A stretch of DNA of 7,203 nucleotides from contig JAOZRI010000111.1 in assembly GCA_029940235.1 (NCBI GenBank), positions 1-7,203 on the forward strand, written 5' to 3'. The DNA is from Desulfobacula sp. (lineage in GTDB: Bacteria; Desulfobacterota; Desulfobacteria; Desulfobacterales; Desulfobacteraceae). Each line of letters starts with the position of its first letter. The first letter of the stretch is position 1. The notes below the pieces were generated by a model that saw nothing but the letters and a program-made list of their open reading frames with translations, made no database searches and had not been told where the DNA came from. Shown here piece by piece: positions 1 to 6,617 of this stretch. A program made the translations under genes and the position numbers.

Positions 1-493
1 AGTGTTTCTTGAGAAAAAGCCTACACCTGTTGCAAAGCCAGTACCTGTTGTAAAGGCTGTACCTGTTGTAAAACCCAAAAAAGACAGTGACAAAGATGGG
101 GTTTATGACAAAGATGATAAATGTCCCGGTACGCCATCTGGTGCTAATGTAAATACCGCAGGCTGCTGGACACTTGACCATGTCCTGTTTGATTTTGATA
201 AATCAGATATCAAATCGGAGGCCTACCCGAGCCTTGATGCTGTTGTCACTATCCTTGAAATGAATCCTTCCATGGATATTATTCTCCAGGGTCATACAGA
301 TAATGTGGGTACACCTGAATACAATATGGAGCTTTCCATAAGACGAGCACATGCGGTGAAAGATTACTTAGTATCTAAAGGCATAGATGTAAACAAACTT
401 GAAACAGAAGGGTTTGGCTTTACAAAACCGGCTTCTTTGAATGGCACTGAAATGGGCCGCTCTATGAACAGAAGGGTTGAGATCAAGCCTTAA
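1..493 (+). CDS. OmpA-family protein, C-terminal part (5' end outside window)
   Basis: This is the distal part of an outer-membrane protein that ties the outer membrane to peptidoglycan. The frame is open to the left edge, so the GTG at position 2 is probably an internal valine and the N-terminal barrel or signal peptide lies upstream. In the visible 163 residues, a Pro/Val/Lys linker (about 7-27) is followed by an Asp-rich thrombospondin type 3-like calcium motif (DSDKDGVYDKDDKCP, 28-42). The OmpA/MotB C-terminal domain then runs from about 58 to the end. It holds the FDFDKSDI strand start, HTDNVG at 98-103 and the LSIRRA segment at 111-116. Asp100 and Arg115 have the 15-residue spacing of the two diaminopimelate-binding residues of OmpA domains. 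The protein ends with the usual NRRVEI. Family assignment is firm; whether a barrel precedes it cannot be seen. Confidence 0.93.
   Translation, partial: VFLEKKPTPVAKPVPVVKAVPVVKPKKDSDKDGVYDKDDKCPGTPSGANVNTAGCWTLDHVLFDFDKSDIKSEAYPSLDAVVTILEMNPSMDIILQGHTDNVGTPEYNMELSIRRAHAVKDYLVSKGIDVNKLETEGFGFTKPASLNGTEMGRSMNRRVEIKP
23..76 (+). repeat. three 18-bp tandem units coding the Pro-Val-Lys linker
   Basis: Three head-to-tail 18-bp units (23-40, 41-58, 59-76) share the core ACCTGTTG(C/T)AAA and encode the hexapeptides TPVAKP, VPVVKA and VPVVKP. Units two and three are nearly identical. They form an extended Pro-rich spacer before the calcium motif of the OmpA-family protein. Copy number could vary by slippage and so change linker length. 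More units may lie upstream, because the array starts close to the window edge. Confidence 0.8.
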
Positions 494-540
494 AAAATAT
501 TACTGGGTTGGCTCACCATATATTCGGAAATGATGAAACA

Positions 541-555
541 AAGGGAGAAAAATTG
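541..555 (+). promoter_or_regulatory. ribosome binding site deciding a TTG start
   Basis: AAGGGAG at 541-547 is followed, after five bases, by TTG 553. The upstream TTG at 508 has only an A/T-rich leader with no purine-rich site, and starting there would place a hydrophilic 15-residue extension before the signal peptide. The site therefore supports the shorter protein. Confidence 0.7.
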
Positions 556-1530
556 AAAACAATAATTGGAATTTTAGTAATTGTATTTTTAGTTGCCACT
601 GGCAGCGTAAATGCAGAAGATTTAACCACTGTCAAAGCAACAGATAGTGATATCAGTGAAAATTTGGATTTAGAGGTAGTGGCTTCTCTATTTGGGGAAG
701 CAGAAAACCTGGAAGATTTTGAGAAAAAGCTAAATGACCCCAAATTACAAATTTCTAATTTAGACTTAAACAAAGATGGAGAGGTCGACTACCTGAGAGT
801 TGTAGAAACCTCAAAGGGAGAAACTCACCTGATTTCAATACAGGCAGTGATTGGAAAAGATAAATTTCAGGATGTTGCAACTATTGATGTTGAAAAAGAC
901 AGCAAAGGAGAGACTCAAGTACAGGTAGTTGGTGATGTATATATGTACGGCCCTGATTATATTATCCAGCCTGTTTATGTTCATCCCCCAGTGATCTGGA
1001 TGTGGTTTTGGGGGCCATTATATCGCCCTTGGCGTTCTCCGTTTTATTGGGGCGTTTATCCTCCATTTTATCGTCCCTGGCGTCCATATCCTATCCATAG
1101 ATACAGAAGAAATGTTAACGTACATATAAATGTAAATAATTCATATCGACACACAAATATTAGAAGAAGTAAAACTTCAATAGAACTGCAAAATAAATCA
1201 AGGAGAAATGATTACGGCAAGAAAAATCCAGACAGGTCATTTGCTAAAAGGAATGAGGGGATTAAAAACAGGAAAGGTGTAGCTCCAAAAAAAAATTTAA
1301 ATCCCAAAACAAAAGATATTAAAAAATCAACAGGCAAAAAAGTCCAGAAGGACTGGCAACCGGTCTCGGAAAAAAGAGGAAACAGCAGTAAAGTTAAAAA
1401 TAACAGAGTCTCTGTACCATCAAAACAATCAAGACCAAATAAGTCGTTGAATAAAAAAAGAGTTAATACTCGATCTAATACTAATAGACCCCAAAAGATG
1501 CCAAAGGGAAACTGGGGGAGGAAGAGGTAG
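553..1530 (+). CDS. secreted protein of unknown function, EF-hand-like loop and basic tail
   Basis: I do not recognise a named family. The frame is open from TTG 508, but TTG 553 is chosen because AAGGGAG (541-547) sits 5-6 bases before it and it opens directly on a signal peptide (MKTIIGILVIVFLVATGSVNA, cut near residue 21). The mature protein has an acidic region with an EF-hand-like loop, DLNKDGEVDY, at about 71-80. A segment very rich in Trp, Tyr and Pro follows (about 134-180, with repeats of the YRPWR type). The last 140 residues or so are strongly Lys/Arg/Asn-rich and of low complexity. From memory, the 'NLDLNKDG-VDY-RV' stretch resembles hypothetical exported proteins common in Bacteroidetes. 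It follows the OmpA-family gene by 59 bases and may be co-transcribed with it. The basic tail could bind an anionic polymer such as LPS, peptidoglycan or nucleic acid; that is a guess. An alternative start at 508 would put 15 extra residues before the signal peptide. Confidence 0.8.
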   Translation: MKTIIGILVIVFLVATGSVNAEDLTTVKATDSDISENLDLEVVASLFGEAENLEDFEKKLNDPKLQISNLDLNKDGEVDYLRVVETSKGETHLISIQAVIGKDKFQDVATIDVEKDSKGETQVQVVGDVYMYGPDYIIQPVYVHPPVIWMWFWGPLYRPWRSPFYWGVYPPFYRPWRPYPIHRYRRNVNVHINVNNSYRHTNIRRSKTSIELQNKSRRNDYGKKNPDRSFAKRNEGIKNRKGVAPKKNLNPKTKDIKKSTGKKVQKDWQPVSEKRGNSSKVKNNRVSVPSKQSRPNKSLNKKRVNTRSNTNRPQKMPKGNWGRKR

Positions 1531-1694
1531 AAAAAGCCTTGTAACAATTTTTATTGTTTACATAGATGATGTGTGGTCATGTGAAGGTTGATAAAAACCT
1601 GGCCTGACAAGCGGTTTTAATAGCTGGCGCAATATACTGCGGCTGGATCAAACCTTTAGCTTGCAATAATAAAAAAATAGATATGGAGGGAAAA

Positions 1695-3377
1695 ATGAAG
1701 AGTGCATTAAAAACAATCAGCTTATTATCCATTGCGATGATACCTGTTCTGGTGCTTGTGTCTTCTGTCTGGGCACTTGCGGGAACAACTCAGGTAAAAC
1801 CCAGGCTCGTTGTACAGGTCACTATTGATCAGATGCGTGGTGATTTTCCCATGCGGTATAAAGATCGATTAGGAGAAGGCGGTTTCCGATATCTCATGGA
1901 AAAGGGAACCCATTATATCAATGCCCACTATCAACATGCCGATACAGAGACACCCATCGGTCATTCAGCACTCTTTACAGGCACTTATCCTGCATACAAC
2001 GGCATTGTTGCCGGCAGCTGGTATGATATGGATAAGGGTCGCCTTATTTATAATTGTGAGGATGACCGTTATCCAATGATCGGCAAAGAACCGGCCAGGG
2101 GAAAAGGCAGAGCGCCCACTAATTTGTTGTCATCCACAATTGGTGATGAGCTGGTGATTTCCAACAACGGTCAATCCCGGATATTCAGCGTGTCAATAAA
2201 GGATCGCGGCGCAATTCTTCCCGCTGGTCACACTGGAAAGGCTTTTTGGTATTCCAAAAGTAATGGCTCCTTTGAAAGCAGCACATATTACTACAAAGAG
2301 TATCCAGGCTGGGTCAAACAGTGGAACGCAAAAAAAATTGCTGATAGCTACAAAGGCAAATCGTGGGATCTGTTACATGATATCTCAACTTACGTATTTG
2401 GCAGGAGTGATGATCGTCCTTTTGAAGTCGATATCTTTGATCTTGGCATAACATTTCCGCATCAACTAAAAGGGGATTCCAAATATTTCTATGCATCGCT
2501 GACATCCACCCCTTTTGGAGATGAATTAACACTGGATTTTGCCAAGACGCTGATTAAAGCAGAAAAGTTAGGGCAGGGCAAACAAACCGATTTTATTGCC
2601 ATTAGTTTTTCCGCGACAGATTATATAGGTCACTTTTTCGGGCCGTCAAGCCTTGAAGCTGAAGATAATATTCTGCGGGTTGATCGCTTACTGGCTGACC
2701 TGTTACAGTTTATAGACGATCAGGTCGGACTTGACCAGACACTGGTCATTGTCTCCTCTGATCACGGAATGAATGAGGCTCCGGAGTATATGCAGAGCCT
2801 TGGGTTTGAGGTGAACCGCCTGACATCGGAAACAATTACAAAGGGTATTGTAAAGAGAGGGCTTACAGCCAGGCTGGGTGTGCCAGAAGATGTGATTAGG
2901 CTTTACGAACACCCTTACATTTACCTCAATGAGGAGGAAATCAAAAAGACCAAGTATAGTGTGGCTGAAGTTGAAACGGTTGTGGCCGAGGAAATTGTCA
3001 AGATCCCAGGTATTATAGGAGCTGTGACCAGGACAGATCTACTCAAGGGATCATTTGCCCCAACACGGGTAAATATGCAGATTCTCAACAATTTCCATCC
3101 CAAACGATCGGGCAATATCCATGTTATAGCAGATCAGTTCTGGTACTTCTACTACCAGATGGAACCAGCTTCTAAAGTTGCCGCAACCCATGGATCACCC
3201 TGGACCTATGACAGCTATGTGCCCATCTTTTTTACTGGTTATGGCATACCTGCCCAGCGGATTGCACGGCCGGTAACACCCTATGATATTGCTGCAACCA
3301 TTGCAACCTGTTTAGAGATAAAGCCGCCTTCCGGTTCTGTGGGCATACCTTTGGTAGAGGTATTAAAGACAAAGTGA
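1695..3377 (+). CDS. PafA-like alkaline phosphatase / type I phosphodiesterase, exported
   Basis: This is a two-metal phosphohydrolase of the alkaline phosphatase superfamily that should cleave phosphate esters in the periplasm. ATG 1695 is preferred over ATG 1683 because GGAGG (1685-1689) lies five bases before it and overlaps the earlier codon. The 560-residue product has a signal peptide ending near ALA-29. Metal ligands and nucleophile can be placed against PafA: Asp45 (TIDQMRGD), Thr86 as nucleophile (TETPIGHS), Asp309 and His313 (SATDYIGH), Asp356 and His357 (SSDHGM) and His499 (ATHGSP). The Lys169-Asp-Arg171 pair matches PafA Lys162/Arg164, which mark monoesterase-type members. The position of PafA Asn100 is Gly107 (VAGSWYD), an unusual change. 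The next gene starts 54 bases downstream, so the two are likely co-transcribed. Fold and hydrolase role are firm; the natural substrate is not known. Confidence 0.92.
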   Translation: MKSALKTISLLSIAMIPVLVLVSSVWALAGTTQVKPRLVVQVTIDQMRGDFPMRYKDRLGEGGFRYLMEKGTHYINAHYQHADTETPIGHSALFTGTYPAYNGIVAGSWYDMDKGRLIYNCEDDRYPMIGKEPARGKGRAPTNLLSSTIGDELVISNNGQSRIFSVSIKDRGAILPAGHTGKAFWYSKSNGSFESSTYYYKEYPGWVKQWNAKKIADSYKGKSWDLLHDISTYVFGRSDDRPFEVDIFDLGITFPHQLKGDSKYFYASLTSTPFGDELTLDFAKTLIKAEKLGQGKQTDFIAISFSATDYIGHFFGPSSLEAEDNILRVDRLLADLLQFIDDQVGLDQTLVIVSSDHGMNEAPEYMQSLGFEVNRLTSETITKGIVKRGLTARLGVPEDVIRLYEHPYIYLNEEEIKKTKYSVAEVETVVAEEIVKIPGIIGAVTRTDLLKGSFAPTRVNMQILNNFHPKRSGNIHVIADQFWYFYYQMEPASKVAATHGSPWTYDSYVPIFFTGYGIPAQRIARPVTPYDIAATIATCLEIKPPSGSVGIPLVEVLKTK

Positions 3378-3431
3378 ACCACTCCCTGCACAAATATTTG
3401 ATTTAAAATATAATAAAAGGAAAAGAAAAAA

Positions 3432-4400
3432 ATGAAAAATATCACCTGGAAACATAGGCTGTTGATTCTTATAACATCTGGCCTCTCTCTTTTGATCCTC
3501 TGTACTGCTTCCAATGCTGAAGAGGGCGGTTCCGGTCACTACGCCCCGGGCGGTGTGGCCACAATGATAGATCTGGCACCTACGCAACCCGGGTGGATCG
3601 TTCAACCGCTATACCTCCACTACGAGGGTAACGCCTCTGCAAGCAAAACATTGCCCATTGCCGGTGTTATTGCAGGGGAACTAGATGCCACCATTGATGC
3701 GTTGACACTGGGAGGCTTTTACACCTTTGAAAAATCTGTACTGGGTGCTCACTACAGTGTGGGCGCATACATACCCTATATGTGGATGGATGCGACAGCC
3801 ACGGTTTCCATTGGGCCGAATACACTTGCCCCCCTGTCTGACAGTGTGGATGGAATCGGAGACATTACAATTATTCCCGCAGCACTGGCCTGGAAGTACG
3901 GCTCGTGGCAGTTCAATGCTTTACTGCCTGTGTATGCACCCACTGGCGATTATAAGGTCGGCAGGCTTGCCAACACAGGACTTAATTACTGGACTTTTGA
4001 TCCAACCGTTGGGGTTGCCTACAACAATCCTAAAAATGGTTTTAACTTTGCGCTGCATACCGGTGTTACTATTAACACTGAAAACAGTGACACAGATTAT
4101 ACCAGCGGCTCTGTCCTACATGTAGAGGTCAGTGCCCAGCAGTTGTTACCATTGGGCAAAGGCTTTATAGGCATTGGCTTTAATGGTTTTTTATATGAGC
4201 AGATCAGCGGAGATGACGGCTCAGGAGCAACCCAGGGAGACTTTAAAGGCAGAAGCATGGGTATTGGTCCGGTGCTAAGCTATATTCTGCCAACGAAATC
4301 AGGCACAGGAGTGCTCGAAGTACGGTGGCTTCCAGAACTTGATACAGAGAACAGAGTTGAGGGAGATTATATCTGGGTCAAGGCAGCATGGCAGTTTTGA
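3432..4400 (+). CDS. MetA-pathway (Phenol_MetA_deg/SphA-like) outer-membrane protein
   Basis: This is a 322-residue predicted outer-membrane beta-barrel of the family called 'MetA-pathway of phenol degradation putative outer membrane protein'. Members are often annotated as transporters next to catabolic genes. A signal peptide with a long hydrophobic core ends at about SNA-29. The mature start GGSGHYAPGG (32-41) is the family hallmark. Alternating hydrophobic, Gly-rich strands follow to a last strand ending in WVKAAWQF, whose C-terminal Phe is the usual outer-membrane signal. An AAAAGG stretch at 3415-3420 lies 11 bases before ATG 3432, a somewhat long but usable spacing. The gene follows the phosphatase closely on the same strand, which suggests related jobs at the envelope. 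Cys24 lies in the hydrophobic core, but Leu precedes it, so a lipoprotein is unlikely. The substrate cannot be read from sequence. Confidence 0.85.
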   Translation: MKNITWKHRLLILITSGLSLLILCTASNAEEGGSGHYAPGGVATMIDLAPTQPGWIVQPLYLHYEGNASASKTLPIAGVIAGELDATIDALTLGGFYTFEKSVLGAHYSVGAYIPYMWMDATATVSIGPNTLAPLSDSVDGIGDITIIPAALAWKYGSWQFNALLPVYAPTGDYKVGRLANTGLNYWTFDPTVGVAYNNPKNGFNFALHTGVTINTENSDTDYTSGSVLHVEVSAQQLLPLGKGFIGIGFNGFLYEQISGDDGSGATQGDFKGRSMGIGPVLSYILPTKSGTGVLEVRWLPELDTENRVEGDYIWVKAAWQF

Positions 4401-4401
4401 G

Positions 4402-4423
4402 CTTTTGAAACAATATTCAAAGG
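4402..4423 (+). terminator. weak hairpin after the MetA-type gene
   Basis: CTTTTGAA (4402-4409) and TTCAAAGG (4416-4423) can pair over eight positions, one of them G-U, around a six-base loop directly after the stop codon. No run of T follows, so a classical intrinsic terminator is not supported. It may be a processing or stabilising structure, or chance. Confidence 0.25.
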
Positions 4424-4524
4424 TGCTTGTCACAAAATATGTTTGCCTCTGACATAATCGCATAGGGTGTCGGTGTGGGGTTTGTACAAATTGTTTTTAT
4501 TGATATTTAAGTGGAAGGAGTATG

Positions 4525-5682
4525 ATGAACAGATTAAAAAAGAGTCATCTGTTTTTTAGCAGATTACTGGTTTGTTTTGTTTTTTTATTTGTTTCAGCTC
4601 AAAGTATGGCCGGCGCTCTTAGTGATGTGTTGATTGATCCCAGTGACGGTTACCTGGATATGAGTAACTGGTTACTTGAAAAAAAAGGACTTCTTCCTGT
4701 TCCTATTATCATTACTGAACCGGCCATTGGTTATGGCGGTGGTCTTGCAGCGGTTTATTTCCATGACAAACTCGGTGCCAAAAAAGGGGCGCCTCCAAGT
4801 ATATCTGCAATAGCCGGCGCCAAAACTGACAATGGTACCTGGTTTGCAGGTGGCGGTCATATGGGGATCTGGGCCCAGGATAATATACGTTATACAGGTG
4901 GAGCTGGTGTTGGTCTTCTGAAAATGGATTATTACGGACTGTCAGGTTTTAATGGTCGGGGAAAAACCCAGGGAGTTCATTTTGAAACTAAAGCTTTATT
5001 TCTGACCCAGGAACTTCAAATTCGACTTTGGGACAGCAATTTTTTTGCCGGAGTCGGCTATACCCTGGTTGACACTAAAAATCTATTTAAACTCTCCAGT
5101 GAAATGTCAGCACCTGACCTGCCAGGCAGGGAATTTGACAGCCGCTCCGCAGCATTGAGCCTGATGCTCAATTATGACAGCAGAGATAATATGTTTACAC
5201 CTTCAAAAGGTATTGCCGCAGAAATAAAATGCATGTCATTTAATGAAATCTGGGGAAGTGACCAGGATTTTATGAAATACAGCGCATTATTTACCGGCTA
5301 TACTAAACTCAGAAAGAACCTGGTTCTGGGTTTGAGAGGAGCTGCAAAAATTCTTGATGGAGATGCACCTTTTTATGCATATCCCTATATTGACATGCGG
5401 GGTATCAAGGCAATGCAGTACCAGGGTGATCAAACTTTATTAGGCGAGGCAGAGTTGCGCTGGGCTTTTACACCCCGCTGGGCATTGGTGGGTTTTGGCG
5501 GTGCTGGTAAAGCTTATAATGATGGAGCAAAAGGTAATACAGATATTATCTATTCCAAAGGGATTGGAATACGTTATTTAATTGCATCTAAACTTGGACT
5601 TCAAACAGGTATTGATATTGCCAAAGGCCCGGATGATACGACAATTACCATACAATTCGGCAGCTCATGGGCTTTAAAATAA
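4525..5682 (+). CDS. BamA/TamA-like Omp85 outer-membrane barrel without POTRA domains
   Basis: The product is a 385-residue outer-membrane protein made mostly of an Omp85 (surface antigen D15) barrel. Two adjacent ATGs occur (4522, 4525). GGAAGGAG ends at 4520, so 4525 has the better spacing, although it is still short. A signal peptide ends near SMA-29. Only about 25 residues separate it from the first barrel strand, ITEPAIGYGGGLA (63-75), so there is no room for POTRA repeats, unlike BamA or TamA. Barrel hallmarks are YDSRDNMFTPSKG (217-229) and the loop-6 motif as MRGI (291-294), with GEAELRW (307-313) as a late strand. The C-terminus is SSWALK, without the usual final aromatic residue. 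POTRA-less family members have been linked to transport or envelope maintenance, not to general protein insertion. It lies 124 bases after the MetA-type gene and may share its operon. Confidence 0.85.
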   Translation: MNRLKKSHLFFSRLLVCFVFLFVSAQSMAGALSDVLIDPSDGYLDMSNWLLEKKGLLPVPIIITEPAIGYGGGLAAVYFHDKLGAKKGAPPSISAIAGAKTDNGTWFAGGGHMGIWAQDNIRYTGGAGVGLLKMDYYGLSGFNGRGKTQGVHFETKALFLTQELQIRLWDSNFFAGVGYTLVDTKNLFKLSSEMSAPDLPGREFDSRSAALSLMLNYDSRDNMFTPSKGIAAEIKCMSFNEIWGSDQDFMKYSALFTGYTKLRKNLVLGLRGAAKILDGDAPFYAYPYIDMRGIKAMQYQGDQTLLGEAELRWAFTPRWALVGFGGAGKAYNDGAKGNTDIIYSKGIGIRYLIASKLGLQTGIDIAKGPDDTTITIQFGSSWALK

Positions 5683-5732
5683 AATTTTCCTCCTTCTTGC
5701 ACTACGAACAAAATTGAACATTATTCAAGGTC

Positions 5733-5797
5733 TCTTGTCAACTCCTTGTATATTAAATTTTCATATACTATGTCTTTTTTAAAAAAATGTGGCATTT
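5733..5797. repeat. 65-bp direct repeat, copy A
   Basis: This stretch matches 6691-6755 in the same orientation without gaps, 60 of 65 bases identical. It contains TCTTGTCA, CTCCTTGTATATTAAATTTT, and an A/T run followed by TGTGGCATTT. Similarity stops sharply on both sides. Three bases past its right end the integrase remnant frame begins, and the Omp85 stop codon is 50 bases to the left. It could be a target duplication, an attachment-type site, the end of a small mobile element or a copied regulatory region. Confidence 0.85.
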
Positions 5798-5799
5798 AA

Positions 5800-6024
5800 C
5801 AGCCACTATCTTGTATCACAAGGGATATTGTCTCTGTAATTCAAGCAATCCTCAGGCACAAAAGCCCAAGTACAACAAATACATATCTTAAGTCGTTGGG
5901 ACTTGAGGCAACAAGGACTTGCAATGATTGCATAAAATGCATCAACTACACCAGAGAACAAAACAAAAAGGTGTCCGCGAGGGTGTCCGCTTTAAATCGG
6001 ATAGCTATTATTTCTTTAAATTGA
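5800..6024 (+). pseudogene. remnant of a tyrosine recombinase (phage-type integrase), C-terminal end only
   Basis: An open frame without a start codon, from the TAA at 5797-5799 to TGA 6022-6024, encodes DIVSVIQAILRHKSPSTT and then NTYLKSLGLEATR (about 5824-5916). This matches the last conserved box of tyrosine recombinases, where 'LGHKS--TT--Y' carries the His/Lys-region residue and the nucleophilic Tyr. Here His is at 5857-5859 and Tyr at 5884-5886. The upstream core with the catalytic Arg and the HxxR motif is absent; the 65-bp repeat lies in its place. The remaining 35 residues or so look like a divergent tail. It cannot make an active enzyme and marks an old integration near this spot. 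Family recognition rests on a short motif, so confidence is moderate. Confidence 0.68.
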
Positions 6025-6040
6025 AAGTTCAATATTTTAA

Positions 6041-6069
6041 TTGTGAATAAAGGAAATCTAATATATAAT
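6041..6069 (+). promoter_or_regulatory. sigma-70-type promoter for the toxin-antitoxin pair
   Basis: TTGTGA (6041-6046) and a perfect TATAAT (6064-6069) are separated by 17 bases, the optimal spacing. Transcription would start near 6076, about 68 bases before the antitoxin ATG. The leader holds the inverted arms AGTGAT (6094-6099) and ATCACT (6121-6126), which could serve as an operator for the antitoxin or as a leader hairpin; this is inference. Confidence 0.55.
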
Positions 6070-6143
6070 TATTTTACTATGTTCAGAATTAACAGTGATT
6101 TTTTAATATCCGTAATTAGGATCACTTAAACAGGAGATTTGTA

Positions 6144-6332
6144 ATGCAGTCAATAACTATAAACATTAATAATGAACAATTAGTTGATAAAGTCATGTGG
6201 TTTTTAGACTGTCTGAAAAATGATGGTTTAGAGATTATTTCCAAGGAAGATATTGATGATTTAAAATTATTAAAAGCAACAAGAAAAGAAAAATCTATTC
6301 CATTTAATGAGTATCTGGAAAATGCAAATTAA
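6144..6332 (+). CDS. RelB-like antitoxin of a type II toxin-antitoxin pair
   Basis: This 62-residue acidic and polar protein sits directly upstream of, and overlaps, a RelE-like toxin. CAGGAG (6131-6136) lies seven bases before ATG 6144, a strong site. The N-terminal half (MQSITININNEQLVDKVMWF) could form the beta-helix dimerisation and DNA-binding part. The C-terminal half, including DDLKLLKATRKEKSIPFNEYL, resembles the toxin-wrapping helix of small RelB/ParD-type antitoxins. It would neutralise the toxin in the cytoplasm and repress its own promoter at 6041-6069. Base use is much richer in A and T than the envelope genes, in keeping with horizontal origin. The exact antitoxin family cannot be named from sequence alone; the role is inferred mainly from its partner. 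Confidence 0.8.
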   Translation: MQSITININNEQLVDKVMWFLDCLKNDGLEIISKEDIDDLKLLKATRKEKSIPFNEYLENAN

Positions 6333-6567
6333 TATTCGAAGAAGTGCCATTAAAGATTTTAAAAAAATTAACTATAAAAACAGAGAAAAAATTCATTTAA
6401 AAATTGCTGAGCTTAAAAATTTTTCAAATATCTCCAATTTAAAAAAATTAACAAATTTTGAACCTGCATATCGTCGTAGAATTGGAGATTACAGAATTTT
6501 ATTTGATGTTCTGGAAGACACCATTGAAATTGGCAGAATACTGCATAGAAAGGATAGTTATAAATAA
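6322..6567 (+). CDS. RelE/ParE-family toxin
   Basis: This small basic protein of 81 residues belongs to the RelE/ParE superfamily, whose members cleave mRNA on the ribosome or poison gyrase. ATG 6322 is preferred over ATG 6307 because it gives the standard family N-terminus (MQINIRRSAIKDFKKI) and overlaps the antitoxin by 11 bases, a typical translational coupling. A helical hairpin (about 9-45) is followed by strands with YRRRIGDYRILFDV (50-63) and ILHRKDSY (73-80). The Arg cluster at 51-53, Arg58 and the His75-Arg76 pair followed by Tyr80 match positions used by RelE-type ribonucleases, which favours mRNA cleavage over gyrase. It is intact and very A+T rich. The start at 6307 would add only five residues. 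Confidence 0.88.
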   Translation: MQINIRRSAIKDFKKINYKNREKIHLKIAELKNFSNISNLKKLTNFEPAYRRRIGDYRILFDVLEDTIEIGRILHRKDSYK

Positions 6568-6617
6568 TAATTCCCCCTCCCTAATTTATAAAAAATAAAT
6601 CTATAGAAGGAACATTC

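Noticed and set aside
1212..1547. 111-codon minus-strand open frame rich in Phe and Leu
   Set aside because: It is the complement of the Lys-rich tail (AAA/AAG read as TTT/CTT) and has no ribosome site or domain; a composition artefact.
1540..1562. A/T-rich stem TGTAACAAT / ATTGTTTACA after the basic-tail protein
   Set aside because: Contains a bulge and almost no G-C pairs, with no T tract after it; not convincing as a terminator.
1625..1640. TGGCGC and CTGC resembling a sigma-54 promoter before the phosphatase
   Set aside because: The GG-to-GC spacing is one base too long and the -12 element does not fit TTGCA.
3727..4125. 132-codon plus-strand frame inside the MetA-type gene
   Set aside because: It is in another frame of a well-supported outer-membrane gene, with no domain or ribosome site of its own.
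4474..4489. 16-base inverted match (15 of 16) to 6831-6846 in the MalT-like gene, including TTGTACAA
   Set aside because: About one such match is expected by chance in a window of this size, and the similarity does not extend on either side.
5887..5907. Eight-pair hairpin CTTAAGTC / GACTTGAG with loop GTTGG
   Set aside because: It lies inside the integrase remnant, codes Leu-Lys-Ser-Leu-Gly-Leu-Glu, and has no following T run, so neither a terminator nor an attachment core is supported.
5970..5990. GGTGTCCGC repeated twice with a 12-base period
   Set aside because: Only two units, within the remnant frame where it encodes a Val-Ser-Ala/Val-Ser-Ala echo; too short to call a regulatory or att repeat.
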